Assembly (NCBI GenBank): GCA_034927285.1
Contig: JAYFQF010000015.1
Coordinates: forward strand, 25,881-89,880
DNA: 64,000 nucleotides
Source of the DNA: JAYFQF01 sp034927285
GTDB lineage: Bacteria > Bacillota > Peptococcia > DRI-13 > UBA5745
Direction: 5' to 3'
The notes below the pieces were generated by a model. That model searched no databases and was not told the origin of the DNA. It saw nothing but the letters and a program-made list of their open reading frames with translations. Every line of letters starts with the position of its first letter. Positions within the stretch are counted from its first letter, which is position 1. A program made the translations under genes and the position numbers. Shown here piece after piece: positions 1 through 7,568 of this stretch.

Positions 1-6
1 ACCCAT
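1..6 (-). CDS. rpmF: Start codon of ribosomal protein L32 (partial)
   Basis: Only ATG GGT (Met-Gly) at the window edge is visible. It is preceded on the minus strand by a strong GAGGAGG ribosome site (about 14-20). L32 proteins often begin Met-Gly-Val-Pro, and rpmF almost always follows yceD, which ends 46 bases upstream. The identification is an inference from this position and the start, since the body of the gene lies outside the window. Confidence 0.5.
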
Positions 7-52
7 GATCCGCACCTCCTCTGCAAAAGACAAATCTTAGATTCGATATACT

Positions 53-517
53 TTAATCCAACAGTTTTTTTAAAGCCGCCAAGCGAGGGTCCGTCTCTTT
101 TTTTACACAACCGCACTCCCCGTCGGCCAGTGGTTTGCCGCAGATCGGGCACAGGCCTGGGCAATCGTCGCTGCAAAGTACTTTCAGCGGCAAGGACGCG
201 ATGAAATATTCCCGGGCGACCTCCGCCACATCAAGGGAATCTTCTTCCGCAAACTCGCCGTAATCGTACAGCTCGTCGAATTCGCACCGGAAATCCTGGG
301 TGACCGGGCCGAGACAGCGGCTGCAGGAACCTGCCAGGCGGGTGGTAAGCGTGCCCTTCAGACACAATTCGTTTCCCGTGTTTATCACGTTCCCGCAAAC
401 CCTGAGAGGCGTTAACAATCGGTATTCCTCATGCCGGATTTCCTCAGGGGGTAAAAGAAAGTCGAAGGCTTTCGCTGCCCCCGGCTCTTCCATCAGACGA
501 CTGATTTGAACCTTCAT
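53..517 (-). CDS. yceD: YceD/DUF177 family protein
   Basis: A 154-residue YceD (DUF177) family protein. The family accompanies rpmF throughout bacteria and is linked to 23S rRNA/ribosome formation, but its biochemical role is unsettled. The C-terminal third carries the usual metal-binding-like cysteines (CSDDCPGLCPICG, then GECGC). The central CSRC segment is the other family hallmark. The longest frame starts at 565, but only the ATG at 517 has a ribosome site (GAGG, 6 bases upstream), so that start is used. A consensus promoter lies 47 bases upstream. It is the first gene of the yceD-rpmF operon, which continues off the window. Confidence 0.9.
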   Translation of the reverse strand: MKVQISRLMEEPGAAKAFDFLLPPEEIRHEEYRLLTPLRVCGNVINTGNELCLKGTLTTRLAGSCSRCLGPVTQDFRCEFDELYDYGEFAEEDSLDVAEVAREYFIASLPLKVLCSDDCPGLCPICGKPLADGECGCVKKETDPRLAALKKLLD

Positions 518-563
518 GTCCATCCTCAAAATGACCTTTTTTACTTTAAAAATACCGAAGATC

Positions 564-592
564 ATTATATCAGCCGCTCAAAGCTTTGTCAA
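564..592 (-). promoter_or_regulatory. Consensus sigma-A promoter of yceD-rpmF
   Basis: On the minus strand TTGACA (592-587), 17 bases, then TATAAT (569-564) match both hexamers perfectly. Predicted transcription start is near 557, about 40 bases before the yceD ATG. The rest of the 517-831 gap holds the coat-gene promoter and no other gene that I can support. Confidence 0.85.
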
Positions 593-740
593 CGAAATTC
601 CGCAGATCGCAGCCCAACGCCCCAGGCGGAGTCTAAAGGAGTGCCAAGTCTGGCCAGAGCCGGGCGTTAAGAATCGGGAAAATCAGAAAGGCCAGGGGGA
701 TCAGGGCGGATTGCTTCGAATAAAAAAGCGCCGCAACGAC

Positions 741-768
741 ACCTTTGCCAAGCCATGGTCATAGGATA
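741..768 (+). promoter_or_regulatory. Sigma-K-type sporulation promoter
   Basis: AC at 741-742, 17 bases, then CATAGGATA at 760-768. This matches the mother-cell sigma-K pattern (AC, about 16 bases, CATANNNTA). It lies 64 bases before the Cys/Pro-rich gene and fits late mother-cell expression of a coat protein. The -35 element is short, so the call depends mainly on the -10 match and context. Confidence 0.5.
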
Positions 769-831
769 TAGCGAGCCGGAGTTTCGGGCCCCCTCCGGCC
801 CACCCCGAAAAAAAGAAAGGATGCATGTCGA

Positions 832-1524
832 ATGAAATCCCTCAACGCAGGCACATATGTGGAGTCCTTTGGAACCACATTTGCCAACGGTCGCCCCGGC
901 CGACCCGGGACCTACCCTGTAAACTGCAATTGGCCTACCTCCTGCCGCAAAGGCTGCGGTTACGACAACACGGTTCAGCAAGGCGTCTACAGCACGGGCT
1001 GTGGCAACACAGTTCTGCAAGGTGCCTACGGCACAGGCTGTGGCAACTCTGTTTTAAGTGTCTCCGTCAGCTCCTGCGGCTGCGGAAAAACCATCGGTGG
1101 CAGCGGCTGTACCAGCCGCTGCCGGCCTTTGCCTCCCTGCCCCGGCTGCTTTGACGGCTGCACGCAGATTTACTGTGATGATAAAGGCTGCAGAGTCGTG
1201 GGCCACAGTTCATACTCCATGAACCAATGCCACGGCTTTGATCCCTGCTTCCCGCACAGATGGGGACGTCCCCCTTTCGCGGGTCGCTGCTGCAGACCTC
1301 TGCCGCCTTGCCCGCCCGTTTGCCGGCCGCTGCCTCCCTGCCCGCCGCCCTGCCGGCCTCTGCGGCCCTGCCGGCCCTTCTGGTTTGACGACTGCCGCCC
1401 GCCCTTTCGGCCTCCCTTCCGTCCCTTCCCCGGCTACAGACCCGGCCCCCTGCCCGGTCCGCGCCCCTATGAGGAAAGCGACGAGTACTGGGAATCTTAT
1501 GAATACGGCGAAGCGGAAGACTAA
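832..1524 (+). CDS. Cys/Pro-rich spore-coat-like protein
   Basis: A 230-residue protein that I cannot assign to a named family. The N-terminal half has two near-copies of a Gly/Cys unit (YSTGCGNTVLQG, YGTGCGNSVL) after a related DNTVQQG. The C-terminal half is built of CRPLPPCP-type repeats, then Phe/Pro/Arg repeats (RPPFRPPFRPF) and an acidic Tyr/Glu tail. It has no signal peptide or membrane segment. Cysteine-rich repetitive proteins of this sort are typical of cross-linked spore coat or exosporium layers. The sigma-K-like promoter upstream supports that role. The ATG at 832 follows AGAAAGGA by 10 bases. The gene stands alone and ends in a strong terminator. Coat function is inferred from composition and promoter only. 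Confidence 0.7.
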   Translation: MKSLNAGTYVESFGTTFANGRPGRPGTYPVNCNWPTSCRKGCGYDNTVQQGVYSTGCGNTVLQGAYGTGCGNSVLSVSVSSCGCGKTIGGSGCTSRCRPLPPCPGCFDGCTQIYCDDKGCRVVGHSSYSMNQCHGFDPCFPHRWGRPPFAGRCCRPLPPCPPVCRPLPPCPPPCRPLRPCRPFWFDDCRPPFRPPFRPFPGYRPGPLPGPRPYEESDEYWESYEYGEAED

Positions 1525-1559
1525 AAAGCCCCTCCGGCAAAAAAAGCGGCACAGCGTTT

Positions 1560-1609
1560 AAGCCGCCCAGCGTGGAAAGCCTGCCTTTCCACTGCCGGGC
1601 GGCTTTTTT
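1560..1609 (+). terminator. Intrinsic terminator of coat-like gene
   Basis: Long hairpin with AAGCCGCCC (1560-1568) pairing GGGCGGCTT (1597-1605), an inner GTGGAAAG/CTTTCCAC stem, and TTTTTT following. It lies 35 bases after the coat-like gene. Confidence 0.85.
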
Positions 1610-1652
1610 GGGCGATCAAACCCCCGTGGCAGGATCAGGCATTTTTTTAGGT

Positions 1653-2363
1653 TTACTGGGCGGCTTGGGCGTCGCGGATCAGATTCCGGATATGATTTTC
1701 CATAGCCTGACGGGCTTTCTCCGGCTCTTTGTTTATAATGGCGTCGTAGACGCCCCGGTGACCCTTCAGTTCGTCCTCGTCATTTATCCGGATGATATAT
1801 TGAAAATCTTTGGTCTGCATCATTAAAATAGATAGCTGTTTAAAAAAGCTGGCCAGGATCGGGTTTTTCGCCGCGGCAGCCACGGCCACATGAAAATCCA
1901 GGTTATCATCGGCTACCCATTGGCCGGGCCGCCGGTTAGCCTCGGCGGCCAGCAGAGACTCTTTCAGCCGGATCAGGTCCTTTTCGTCGGCATTTTCCGC
2001 GGCGCAGGCGGCTATACCTGGTTCCAGGACCAGCCGTGCGCCCAGGATATCCAAAAGGTTGGACAGATACTTTTTATCGATCAGTTCTACAATTTTATTT
2101 TGCTCGCTGGCCATTTCCCTGAGCCCCAGATTATAGCGAATAGCCTGATAACCCTTTTCCGTAATGATGCGGCCCTTAAACTTTTCCTTCTGCAGATAGC
2201 CCCGGCTCTCCAGTTTATTCAGTACACGGCCCACCGTAGCCGAACTGACCCGGATTCCTTTTTCATTGAGATAATTTACGATATACCAGGAGCCGATGGG
2301 TTCCGGCGCGCTGCGGATCAATTCCAGGATCAGGATCTCTTTCTCATCTAATTCTGTCGGCAT
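1653..2363 (-). CDS. Winged-helix/FCD-domain transcriptional regulator
   Basis: A 236-residue one-component regulator. Residues 1-75 form a winged helix (ILELIRSAPEPIGSWYIV, then SATVGRVLNKLESRGYL), which resembles the NrpR/RNase R-type winged helix more than a classical GntR domain. Residues 90-230 are an FCD (FadR C-terminal) ligand domain with the characteristic acidic/His residues (DNLDFHVAVAAAAKNP, late GHRGVYDAI). FCD proteins usually bind organic acids and control adjacent catabolic genes. Here that would be the divergent carboxylate symporter and UxaA-type dehydratase. The ATG has a perfect AAGGAGG 7 bases upstream. A 37-bp palindrome in the shared promoter region is the probable operator. 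Confidence 0.85.
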   Translation of the reverse strand: MPTELDEKEILILELIRSAPEPIGSWYIVNYLNEKGIRVSSATVGRVLNKLESRGYLQKEKFKGRIITEKGYQAIRYNLGLREMASEQNKIVELIDKKYLSNLLDILGARLVLEPGIAACAAENADEKDLIRLKESLLAAEANRRPGQWVADDNLDFHVAVAAAAKNPILASFFKQLSILMMQTKDFQYIIRINDEDELKGHRGVYDAIINKEPEKARQAMENHIRNLIRDAQAAQ

Positions 2364-2424
2364 GAGGGTTCCTCCTTATCTCTGACCGGCGGCCGTTCCT
2401 TTCCGGCCTTTCTTAAAAAATAAG

Positions 2425-2453
2425 TTGACAGCCGCCGACAATGATGATACCTT
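2425..2453 (+). promoter_or_regulatory. Sigma-A promoter of the symporter-dehydratase operon
   Basis: TTGACA at 2425-2430, 17 bases, TACCTT at 2448-2453. The -35 is consensus and the -10 is weak, as expected of a regulated promoter. Predicted start near 2460 falls inside the palindrome at 2456-2492. Confidence 0.6.
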
Positions 2454-2455
2454 AT

Positions 2456-2492
2456 CTCTAGCAGCTACTCACTAGATGAGTAGTAGCTAGAG
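2456..2492. promoter_or_regulatory. 37-bp palindromic operator candidate
   Basis: Inverted repeat with left arm CTCTAGCAGCTACTCA (2456-2471), spacer CTAGA, and right arm TGAGTAGTAGCTAGAG (2477-2492), 14 of 16 positions paired. It sits at the predicted transcription start of the plus-strand operon and in the intergenic region of the divergent FCD regulator. This is the expected place for a repressor site. The tandem CTAG/TACTCA half-sites could also fold in the mRNA. Confidence 0.6.
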
Positions 2493-2593
2493 AATAGTAA
2501 AGCTTGCTCATTTCTTTTTCCATCTTAAACCAGGGGCCCCGAATTTGTCAATCGTCCAAACTGTCTTTCGGAAAATCCAAAGGAGGTAAAAAC

Positions 2594-3853
2594 ATGTCCC
2601 AGCAGAAAATCCATGTAAAAGCCAACTATCGTTTTCCTATTATTTTGTTGGTCTGCGTTATCCTGGGCGGTATAGCCGGCGTTTTTCTCGGGGAAAAGGC
2701 CGCGGTCTTCAAGCCTATCGGTCAGATCTTTATCAATCTGCTTTTCACCCTCATCATTCCTTTGGTCTTCTTTTCCATTGCCAGCGCCATCTCCGGCTTC
2801 AGTGACTTAAGCCGGCTGGGCAAAATGCTGGGTTCTGTCATCGGCGTTTTCGTCTTTACCGGCGCCATCGCTTCCATCGTCATGCTGGTTCTGATCCAAT
2901 TTATCCCCTACGGCCAGGGACTGATCATTACCGCTACGGAAACCGCCGAGGCAGCCCAGCTGTCTTTGGGGGACCACCTGGTCAATATGTTTACTGTCAG
3001 TGATTTTCCTAATCTTCTGTCGAAAAGTCATATGATGCCTTTGATTGTCTTCGCCATCTTTTTCGGCGTAGCCGTAGCCATGCTGGGAGAAAAGGGCGCC
3101 GGAATACACCAGGGTCTGGTAAATATTTCCGAGGTAATCTATAAAATGATCGGCCTGCTGATGAAGGCTGCCCCCATCGGTCTGGCCGCCTATTTCGCCA
3201 ACCTGACCGGCATTTACGGCCCCAGCCTTTTAGGTACCTATGCCAAGGCCATGGCCCTTTTTTACCCGACGCTCTTTGCTTACTTCTTCCTGTTCTTTTC
3301 TCTCTATGCTTATATGGCTTCCGGGAAGGCCGGCGTCAAAGCCTATTTCAAGAATATTTTTCCCGCTGCGGTCAATGCCATCGGTACCCGCAGCAGCGCC
3401 GCGACCATTCCGGTGAATCTGGAGGCCTGCAACCGGATCGGAGTTCCTCAGGACGTCAGCAGCGTGGTTCTGCCCATGGGAGCCACCATGCATATGGACG
3501 GCTCCTGTCTCAGCTGTATTTTTAAAATCACCGTTCTCAGCGCGATCTTCGGTATTCCCTTTGAAGGCCTGGGCACTTACGCCTTTGCGGTCATGGTGGC
3601 CGTATTCAGCGCCACGGCCATATCCGCGGTTCCCGGCGGCGGCGCCGTGGGAGAGGCCATGATCGTCACGATGTTCGGCTTTCCTGCGGAAGCTTTGCCC
3701 ATCGTGATCATGCTGGGCCAGCTTTGCGACCCCATCACCACCATGGTAAATTCCACCGGCGACACCGTGGCTTCCATGATGGTCACCCGGATTCTGGAAG
3801 GACCGGACTGGATGACGAGAAATCTTTCCGGTTTGCAGAATAAAAACTGGTAA
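2594..3853 (+). CDS. Dicarboxylate:cation symporter (DAACS/SDF family)
   Basis: A 419-residue inner-membrane symporter of the DAACS family (GltP/DctA/GltPh fold), coupling uptake of a dicarboxylate or acidic amino acid to H+ or Na+. Recognisable elements are the HP1 Ser-rich loop (GTRSSAATIPV), the TM7 motif as MHMDGSCL (usual NMDGT), and the HP2 tip (PGGGAVGEAM). The first Asn of NMDGT is His here, so ion or substrate preference may differ. The start at 2594 has AGGAGG 7 bases upstream; the longer frame from 2504 does not. It is the first gene of an operon with the two UxaA-type genes, so its substrate is probably the hydroxy or sugar acid they dehydrate. Confidence 0.88.
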   Translation: MSQQKIHVKANYRFPIILLVCVILGGIAGVFLGEKAAVFKPIGQIFINLLFTLIIPLVFFSIASAISGFSDLSRLGKMLGSVIGVFVFTGAIASIVMLVLIQFIPYGQGLIITATETAEAAQLSLGDHLVNMFTVSDFPNLLSKSHMMPLIVFAIFFGVAVAMLGEKGAGIHQGLVNISEVIYKMIGLLMKAAPIGLAAYFANLTGIYGPSLLGTYAKAMALFYPTLFAYFFLFFSLYAYMASGKAGVKAYFKNIFPAAVNAIGTRSSAATIPVNLEACNRIGVPQDVSSVVLPMGATMHMDGSCLSCIFKITVLSAIFGIPFEGLGTYAFAVMVAVFSATAISAVPGGGAVGEAMIVTMFGFPAEALPIVIMLGQLCDPITTMVNSTGDTVASMMVTRILEGPDWMTRNLSGLQNKNW

Positions 3854-3877
3854 TCACTCATCCAAAGGAGGAACCTC

Positions 3878-4159
3878 ATGAAAAAAAGAATGTTGATCAT
3901 GGAACCCGACGACAATGCCGGCGTTATGCTGGAAGACGCCAGGCAAAACGACGCCGCTACCTTTGAGAACACCACGGTGGTGGCCCTGGAGCCGATCGAG
4001 TTCGCCCATAAAATCGCTTTGCGGGATATCTTTAAAAACGAAGATATCATCAAATACGGCGAGGTTATCGGCTATGCGTTAAAAGATATTCAGAAAGGTC
4101 AGTGGATCCACATTCACAATATGGACGACGTACACGGCCGGGAAGGGAGACTCCTGTAA
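3878..4159 (+). CDS. UxaA-type dehydratase small subunit (SAF domain)
   Basis: A 93-residue SAF-domain protein matching the N-terminal domain of altronate/galactarate dehydratases as a separate polypeptide. The pattern HKIALRDI, YGEVIGYA and HIHNM is typical. The same split arrangement occurs in sugar-acid dehydratases and in (2R)-sulfolactate sulfo-lyase (SuyA), and sequence alone does not decide between them. The ribosome site AAAGGAGGAACCTC precedes ATG. Its stop overlaps the start of the large-subunit gene by one base (TAATG), so the two are translationally coupled. Confidence 0.85.
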   Translation: MKKRMLIMEPDDNAGVMLEDARQNDAATFENTTVVALEPIEFAHKIALRDIFKNEDIIKYGEVIGYALKDIQKGQWIHIHNMDDVHGREGRLL

Positions 4160-5331
4160 TGAAGCTACTGGGTTACAAACGCGAAAACGGACAATACGGT
4201 ATCCGGAATTATATTGCGGTCATCCCCTCGGTTTTCTGTGCCAATCATGCGGCGGAGCAAATCGCCAGGCAGGTGGATATGTGCGTAGCTCTGCCCCACC
4301 CTCTGGGCTGCGGCCAGCACGGCTCGGATCTGGACCAGACCATTAATACCTTGATCGGACTGGGAAAAAACCCGAATATCGGCGCGGTAATCGTCGTAGG
4401 CTTAGGCTGTGAAAGAGTGTCGGTAAAAGAACTCTGCGACGGAATCGCTCCCAGCGGCAAACCGGTGGAAACCCTGGTGATCCAGGAAATCGGCGGTACG
4501 GTAAAAACCATTGCCCGTGGTGTGGAGATTGCCACCAAAATGGCTCAGCGCCTGTCCCAACAGCAGAAGGTGGAGTTTGACATCAGCGAGCTGCTGGTGG
4601 GCGTTAAGTGCGGCGGCACCGACGCCACCTCCGGAATCGCCGCCAATCCGGCTTTAGGGATGGCGATAGACCGGATCATCGATCAGGGGGGCTCCGCCAT
4701 CCTGACCGAGGTAGGCGAGCTGGTGGGCGTAGAGCACATCCTGGCCAAGCGGGCCGTCAACGAGCAAGTGGGCCAGGAGATCATCCGCATTATCCGTCAT
4801 TCGGAAGACGTGCTGCGGGAAAGCACAAAAAATTACGACCGAACCAGCAACCGGGCCGCTTTAGTCACCCCCGGAAATTTTGACGGCGGCGTAAGCTCGG
4901 TTACCGAAAAGGCCCTGGGGGGCATGTTCAAATCCGGCAGCCGTCCTTTTGTCGGCACCCTGGGTTATAGCCAGGCGCCGAAAGCCCACGGTCTCTACCT
5001 GATGGACGCCGAAGGCCAGGACGGAGAAGTTGTTACCCCCATGGCCGCCGCCGGCGCTCAAATCGTCTGTTTTACTTCCGGCAGGGGCACGCCCACCGGC
5101 TTTCCTTTTGTCCCCGTGATCAAAATCACCGGTAATAACGCCACCTTCCGTAAGATGGAGGACAATATCGATATCAATGCGGGCAGCATTATCGCCGGCA
5201 ATAAAAAGATCAGCGAGGTGGGGGAAGAAATCTATCAGGAAATTCTCGCCGTAGCCCGGGGAAAAAAGACCAAAGCCGAGGCTATGGGCCACAGCGAACT
5301 CTTTACCATCGGGCGTTTCGAGACCTATTAA
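4159..5331 (+). CDS. UxaA-type dehydratase large subunit
   Basis: A 390-residue catalytic subunit of the altronate dehydratase/galactarate dehydratase C-terminal family, a metal (usually Fe2+)-dependent lyase acting on hydroxy acids. Family motifs are YGIRNYIAVIPSVFCAN near the start, HPLGCGQ, GLGCE (residues ~95), KCGGTDATSGIAANP (~150) and SGRGTPTGFPFVPVIK (~320). The start is the ATG overlapping the previous stop. A frame from 4102 would run through the small-subunit gene and is rejected. With the symporter and FCD regulator it forms a substrate-inducible uptake-and-dehydration module. Candidate substrates are aldarates, other hydroxy-dicarboxylates, or sulfolactate if it is SuyB-like. Confidence 0.85.
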   Translation: MKLLGYKRENGQYGIRNYIAVIPSVFCANHAAEQIARQVDMCVALPHPLGCGQHGSDLDQTINTLIGLGKNPNIGAVIVVGLGCERVSVKELCDGIAPSGKPVETLVIQEIGGTVKTIARGVEIATKMAQRLSQQQKVEFDISELLVGVKCGGTDATSGIAANPALGMAIDRIIDQGGSAILTEVGELVGVEHILAKRAVNEQVGQEIIRIIRHSEDVLRESTKNYDRTSNRAALVTPGNFDGGVSSVTEKALGGMFKSGSRPFVGTLGYSQAPKAHGLYLMDAEGQDGEVVTPMAAAGAQIVCFTSGRGTPTGFPFVPVIKITGNNATFRKMEDNIDINAGSIIAGNKKISEVGEEIYQEILAVARGKKTKAEAMGHSELFTIGRFETY

Positions 5332-5340
5332 AAGAGCGTT

Positions 5341-5490
5341 GAGAGAGTTCCGGGTTCTGAAAGGGCCCCAAGTTTGAAGGGGCTCTGATCTCTGAAAAGG
5401 CTCCGGCGCCGAAAAAGCTCCGGGTCCTGAAAAGAGTCTCAGTCCTGAAATTCCGACCGAAAAGGGCCCCTGAGCTGAAATCCCGGGCTG
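5341..5490. repeat. Degenerate tandem repeats, about 18-22 bp
   Basis: About seven imperfect copies of a unit like CTCCGGGTCCTGAAAAGG follow each other after the dehydratase gene. The clearest pair is GTTCCGGGTTCTGAAAGG (~5348) and GCTCCGGGTCCTGAAAAG (~5417). No coding potential is evident. Origin by slippage is likely; any function is unknown. Confidence 0.6.
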
Positions 5491-5502
5491 CTTTTTAACA
5501 GA

Positions 5503-5549
5503 AAGCTCCGGACCGCAATTTTATTTTCCGGCGGTCCGGAGCTTTTTTC
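5503..5549 (+). terminator. Intrinsic terminator of the dehydratase operon
   Basis: AAGCTCCGGACCGC (5503-5516) pairs perfectly with GCGGTCCGGAGCTT (5531-5544), followed by TTTTTT. It lies 25 bases before the end of the converging enoate-reductase gene. Confidence 0.9.
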
Positions 5550-5574
5550 TGCTTTTCTGATGCTGATTTCTTCC

Positions 5575-7518
5575 TTATTCCACGGCCATAGCCGCGTAGA
5601 AGCCGGAGCGGATAGCATTGCCGGCTTTGGCTGCCTTCTCCGCGTCGCCGATAACCGTGGTTTTTATGTTATAGCGGGATCTGAGGGCCTGGATCAGCGC
5701 CTCCTCCGGCTTCCGGCCAAAAGCGGTAATCACCGTATCCGCCGCCACAACCTCTTTGCCGCCGTCCTTCTTTTCTATGGTCACGCCTTTTTCGTCCACG
5801 GCGCAGACCCTGCTGTCCGTCATCAGGGTAACCTTGTTTTCTTCCAGCAGCCGCATCAGGCTGATTTTATTAATCGGCATGACGTCTCTGGCGCATTCGG
5901 ACAACATTTCGATCACAGTGACCTCTTTGCCTTCCAGCGCCAGTTCCAGAGCCGTATCGCAGCCGCTTAAGCCTCCGCCGCAGACGGCGATCTTCCGGCC
6001 TTTAACACCGTGTTTATGGGCCTCCAGGACGCCGATCACATTTTTCCCGTCCAGGCCCCTGACCGGCGGCAAAACAGCTTCGGAGCCGGTGGCGGCAAAA
6101 ATGCGGTCCGCCTTTTCCAGCAGGGGATCGTCCGGGCCGATTTCCGTATTCAGCACCACCTTTACCCCCAGCTTTTCCAGTTGTACCCCATACCACCGGA
6201 TCAGTTCACGTATCCGCTTTTTGAAAGGGGCTGTGGCGATAGCGCCGAAAACGCCGCCAATTTTATCGCTCTTCTCATAGAGAGTCACCCGATGGCCTCT
6301 CATCGCTGCTGTCCGGGCGGCTTCCAGCCCTCCGGGACCGGCGCCGATCACCACGATATCTTTGGGCTCCCGGGTTTTTTCGATCTCCATAGCCCCTTCA
6401 AAGCCGGCCCGGGGATTGACGGCGCAGGACAGCTGGGTCAGGCGTCCAAAAATACGTCCGATACATTCCTCATTGCAGATCAGGCAGGGCCGCATGTCTT
6501 CCCGGCAGTTTTCCCGCAGTTTATTCGGGAATTGGGGATCGGCGATGGCCTGACGGCCAAACATGACAAAATCGCAATTTCCCGACTCGACCAGTTCCAG
6601 GGCTGTCTCAGGGCTGTGGCTGCCGGCGTTGATCAGCGGCACTTTTACGTGCTTTCTGGCGGTCTCGCAGACATAAGCCATGCAGGCTTCCCCCAGGTAA
6701 GCCGTCGGAAAAATATAATCCATCGTCTCATAAGCGCCGGCATCCACATCAAAGGCGTCTACCCCCGCCGCTTCCAGCAGCTTCAGCAAAGGCATGCTGT
6801 CCTCGACGGTACGGCCGCCCGGAAAACGGTGGTCCAAAGCGATCCGGAAAAGGATAGGCAAATCGGGGCCTACGGTCCTGCGGATGGTCTGAACGATTTC
6901 CACGGGAAAACGGGCCCGGTTTTCCAGGCTGCCCCCGTAGCGGTCGGTACGTTTGTTCCAGATGGGGGACATGAACTGATCGATGAGATAGCCGGCATGA
7001 GCATGGACCTCCACGGCGTCAAAGCCGGCGCTCACGGCAAATTTGGCGGCGGCGGCCCAGGCCTTCATGATTTCCTGGATTTCTTCGACCGTAAGAGCCC
7101 GGCAGATCATTTCCGGGTTGTAAAACGAGGGAATAGCGGAAGAAGAAATCGGCACCCTCTCGCCGATATCCGGCATTCCGTTTCGTCCGGTGCCGGGGCT
7201 CAGCTGAGCGCAGATCTTGGCGCCCCAGCGGTGGACCCGCTCACAAAGGACTGTGGTCTTGGGAATGGCCCGGCTGTTATAAAAAGCGATGGTAGGGCCG
7301 CCCTGAGCAGTCTTTTCGTCCAGAAACTGGGCGCCGATGATGATCATGCCCATCCCGCCTCTGGCCCGCTCCTCATAGTAGCGGATGCCTTCTTCGCTTT
7401 CCGTACCGTCCTGCATAGGGGTAAAGGTGCCCATGGGAGACATGATCAGGCGGTTTTTTAAGTGCATTTTACCGATTTGCATGGGCTCGAATAATTTGAC
7501 GTAAGGGTTGGGGCTCAT
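5575..7518 (-). CDS. NADH:flavin oxidoreductase (2,4-dienoyl-CoA/enoate reductase type)
   Basis: A 647-residue three-cofactor enzyme of the FadH/enoate reductase family. Residues ~1-330 are an old-yellow-enzyme FMN barrel (HAHAGYLIDQFMSP, then RTDRYGGS). A [4Fe-4S] cluster motif follows (CLICNEECIG, then SCAVNP). Next is an FAD site (VVIGAGPGGLEAARTAA) and a nested NAD(P)H site (KIAVCGGGLSGCDTALELA). Such enzymes reduce alpha,beta-unsaturated acids or CoA thioesters. The ATG at 7518 is chosen for its GGAAGAG site; the frame extends to 7551. It is the last gene of an HD-SDR-reductase operon and converges on the UxaA-type operon. Physiological substrate is not determinable from sequence. Confidence 0.88.
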   Translation of the reverse strand: MSPNPYVKLFEPMQIGKMHLKNRLIMSPMGTFTPMQDGTESEEGIRYYEERARGGMGMIIIGAQFLDEKTAQGGPTIAFYNSRAIPKTTVLCERVHRWGAKICAQLSPGTGRNGMPDIGERVPISSSAIPSFYNPEMICRALTVEEIQEIMKAWAAAAKFAVSAGFDAVEVHAHAGYLIDQFMSPIWNKRTDRYGGSLENRARFPVEIVQTIRRTVGPDLPILFRIALDHRFPGGRTVEDSMPLLKLLEAAGVDAFDVDAGAYETMDYIFPTAYLGEACMAYVCETARKHVKVPLINAGSHSPETALELVESGNCDFVMFGRQAIADPQFPNKLRENCREDMRPCLICNEECIGRIFGRLTQLSCAVNPRAGFEGAMEIEKTREPKDIVVIGAGPGGLEAARTAAMRGHRVTLYEKSDKIGGVFGAIATAPFKKRIRELIRWYGVQLEKLGVKVVLNTEIGPDDPLLEKADRIFAATGSEAVLPPVRGLDGKNVIGVLEAHKHGVKGRKIAVCGGGLSGCDTALELALEGKEVTVIEMLSECARDVMPINKISLMRLLEENKVTLMTDSRVCAVDEKGVTIEKKDGGKEVVAADTVITAFGRKPEEALIQALRSRYNIKTTVIGDAEKAAKAGNAIRSGFYAAMAVE

Positions 7519-7568
7519 CGGATCTCTTCCTTTCTTTGTTTTTAGGGGCAAAGGGGCAAGCCCGCCCC

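Noticed and set aside
6010..7461. Long open frame on the plus strand opposite the enoate reductase gene
   Set aside because: It is antisense to a gene with complete cofactor motifs, has no ribosome site, and its translation shows no family features; it is a product of GC-rich codon bias.
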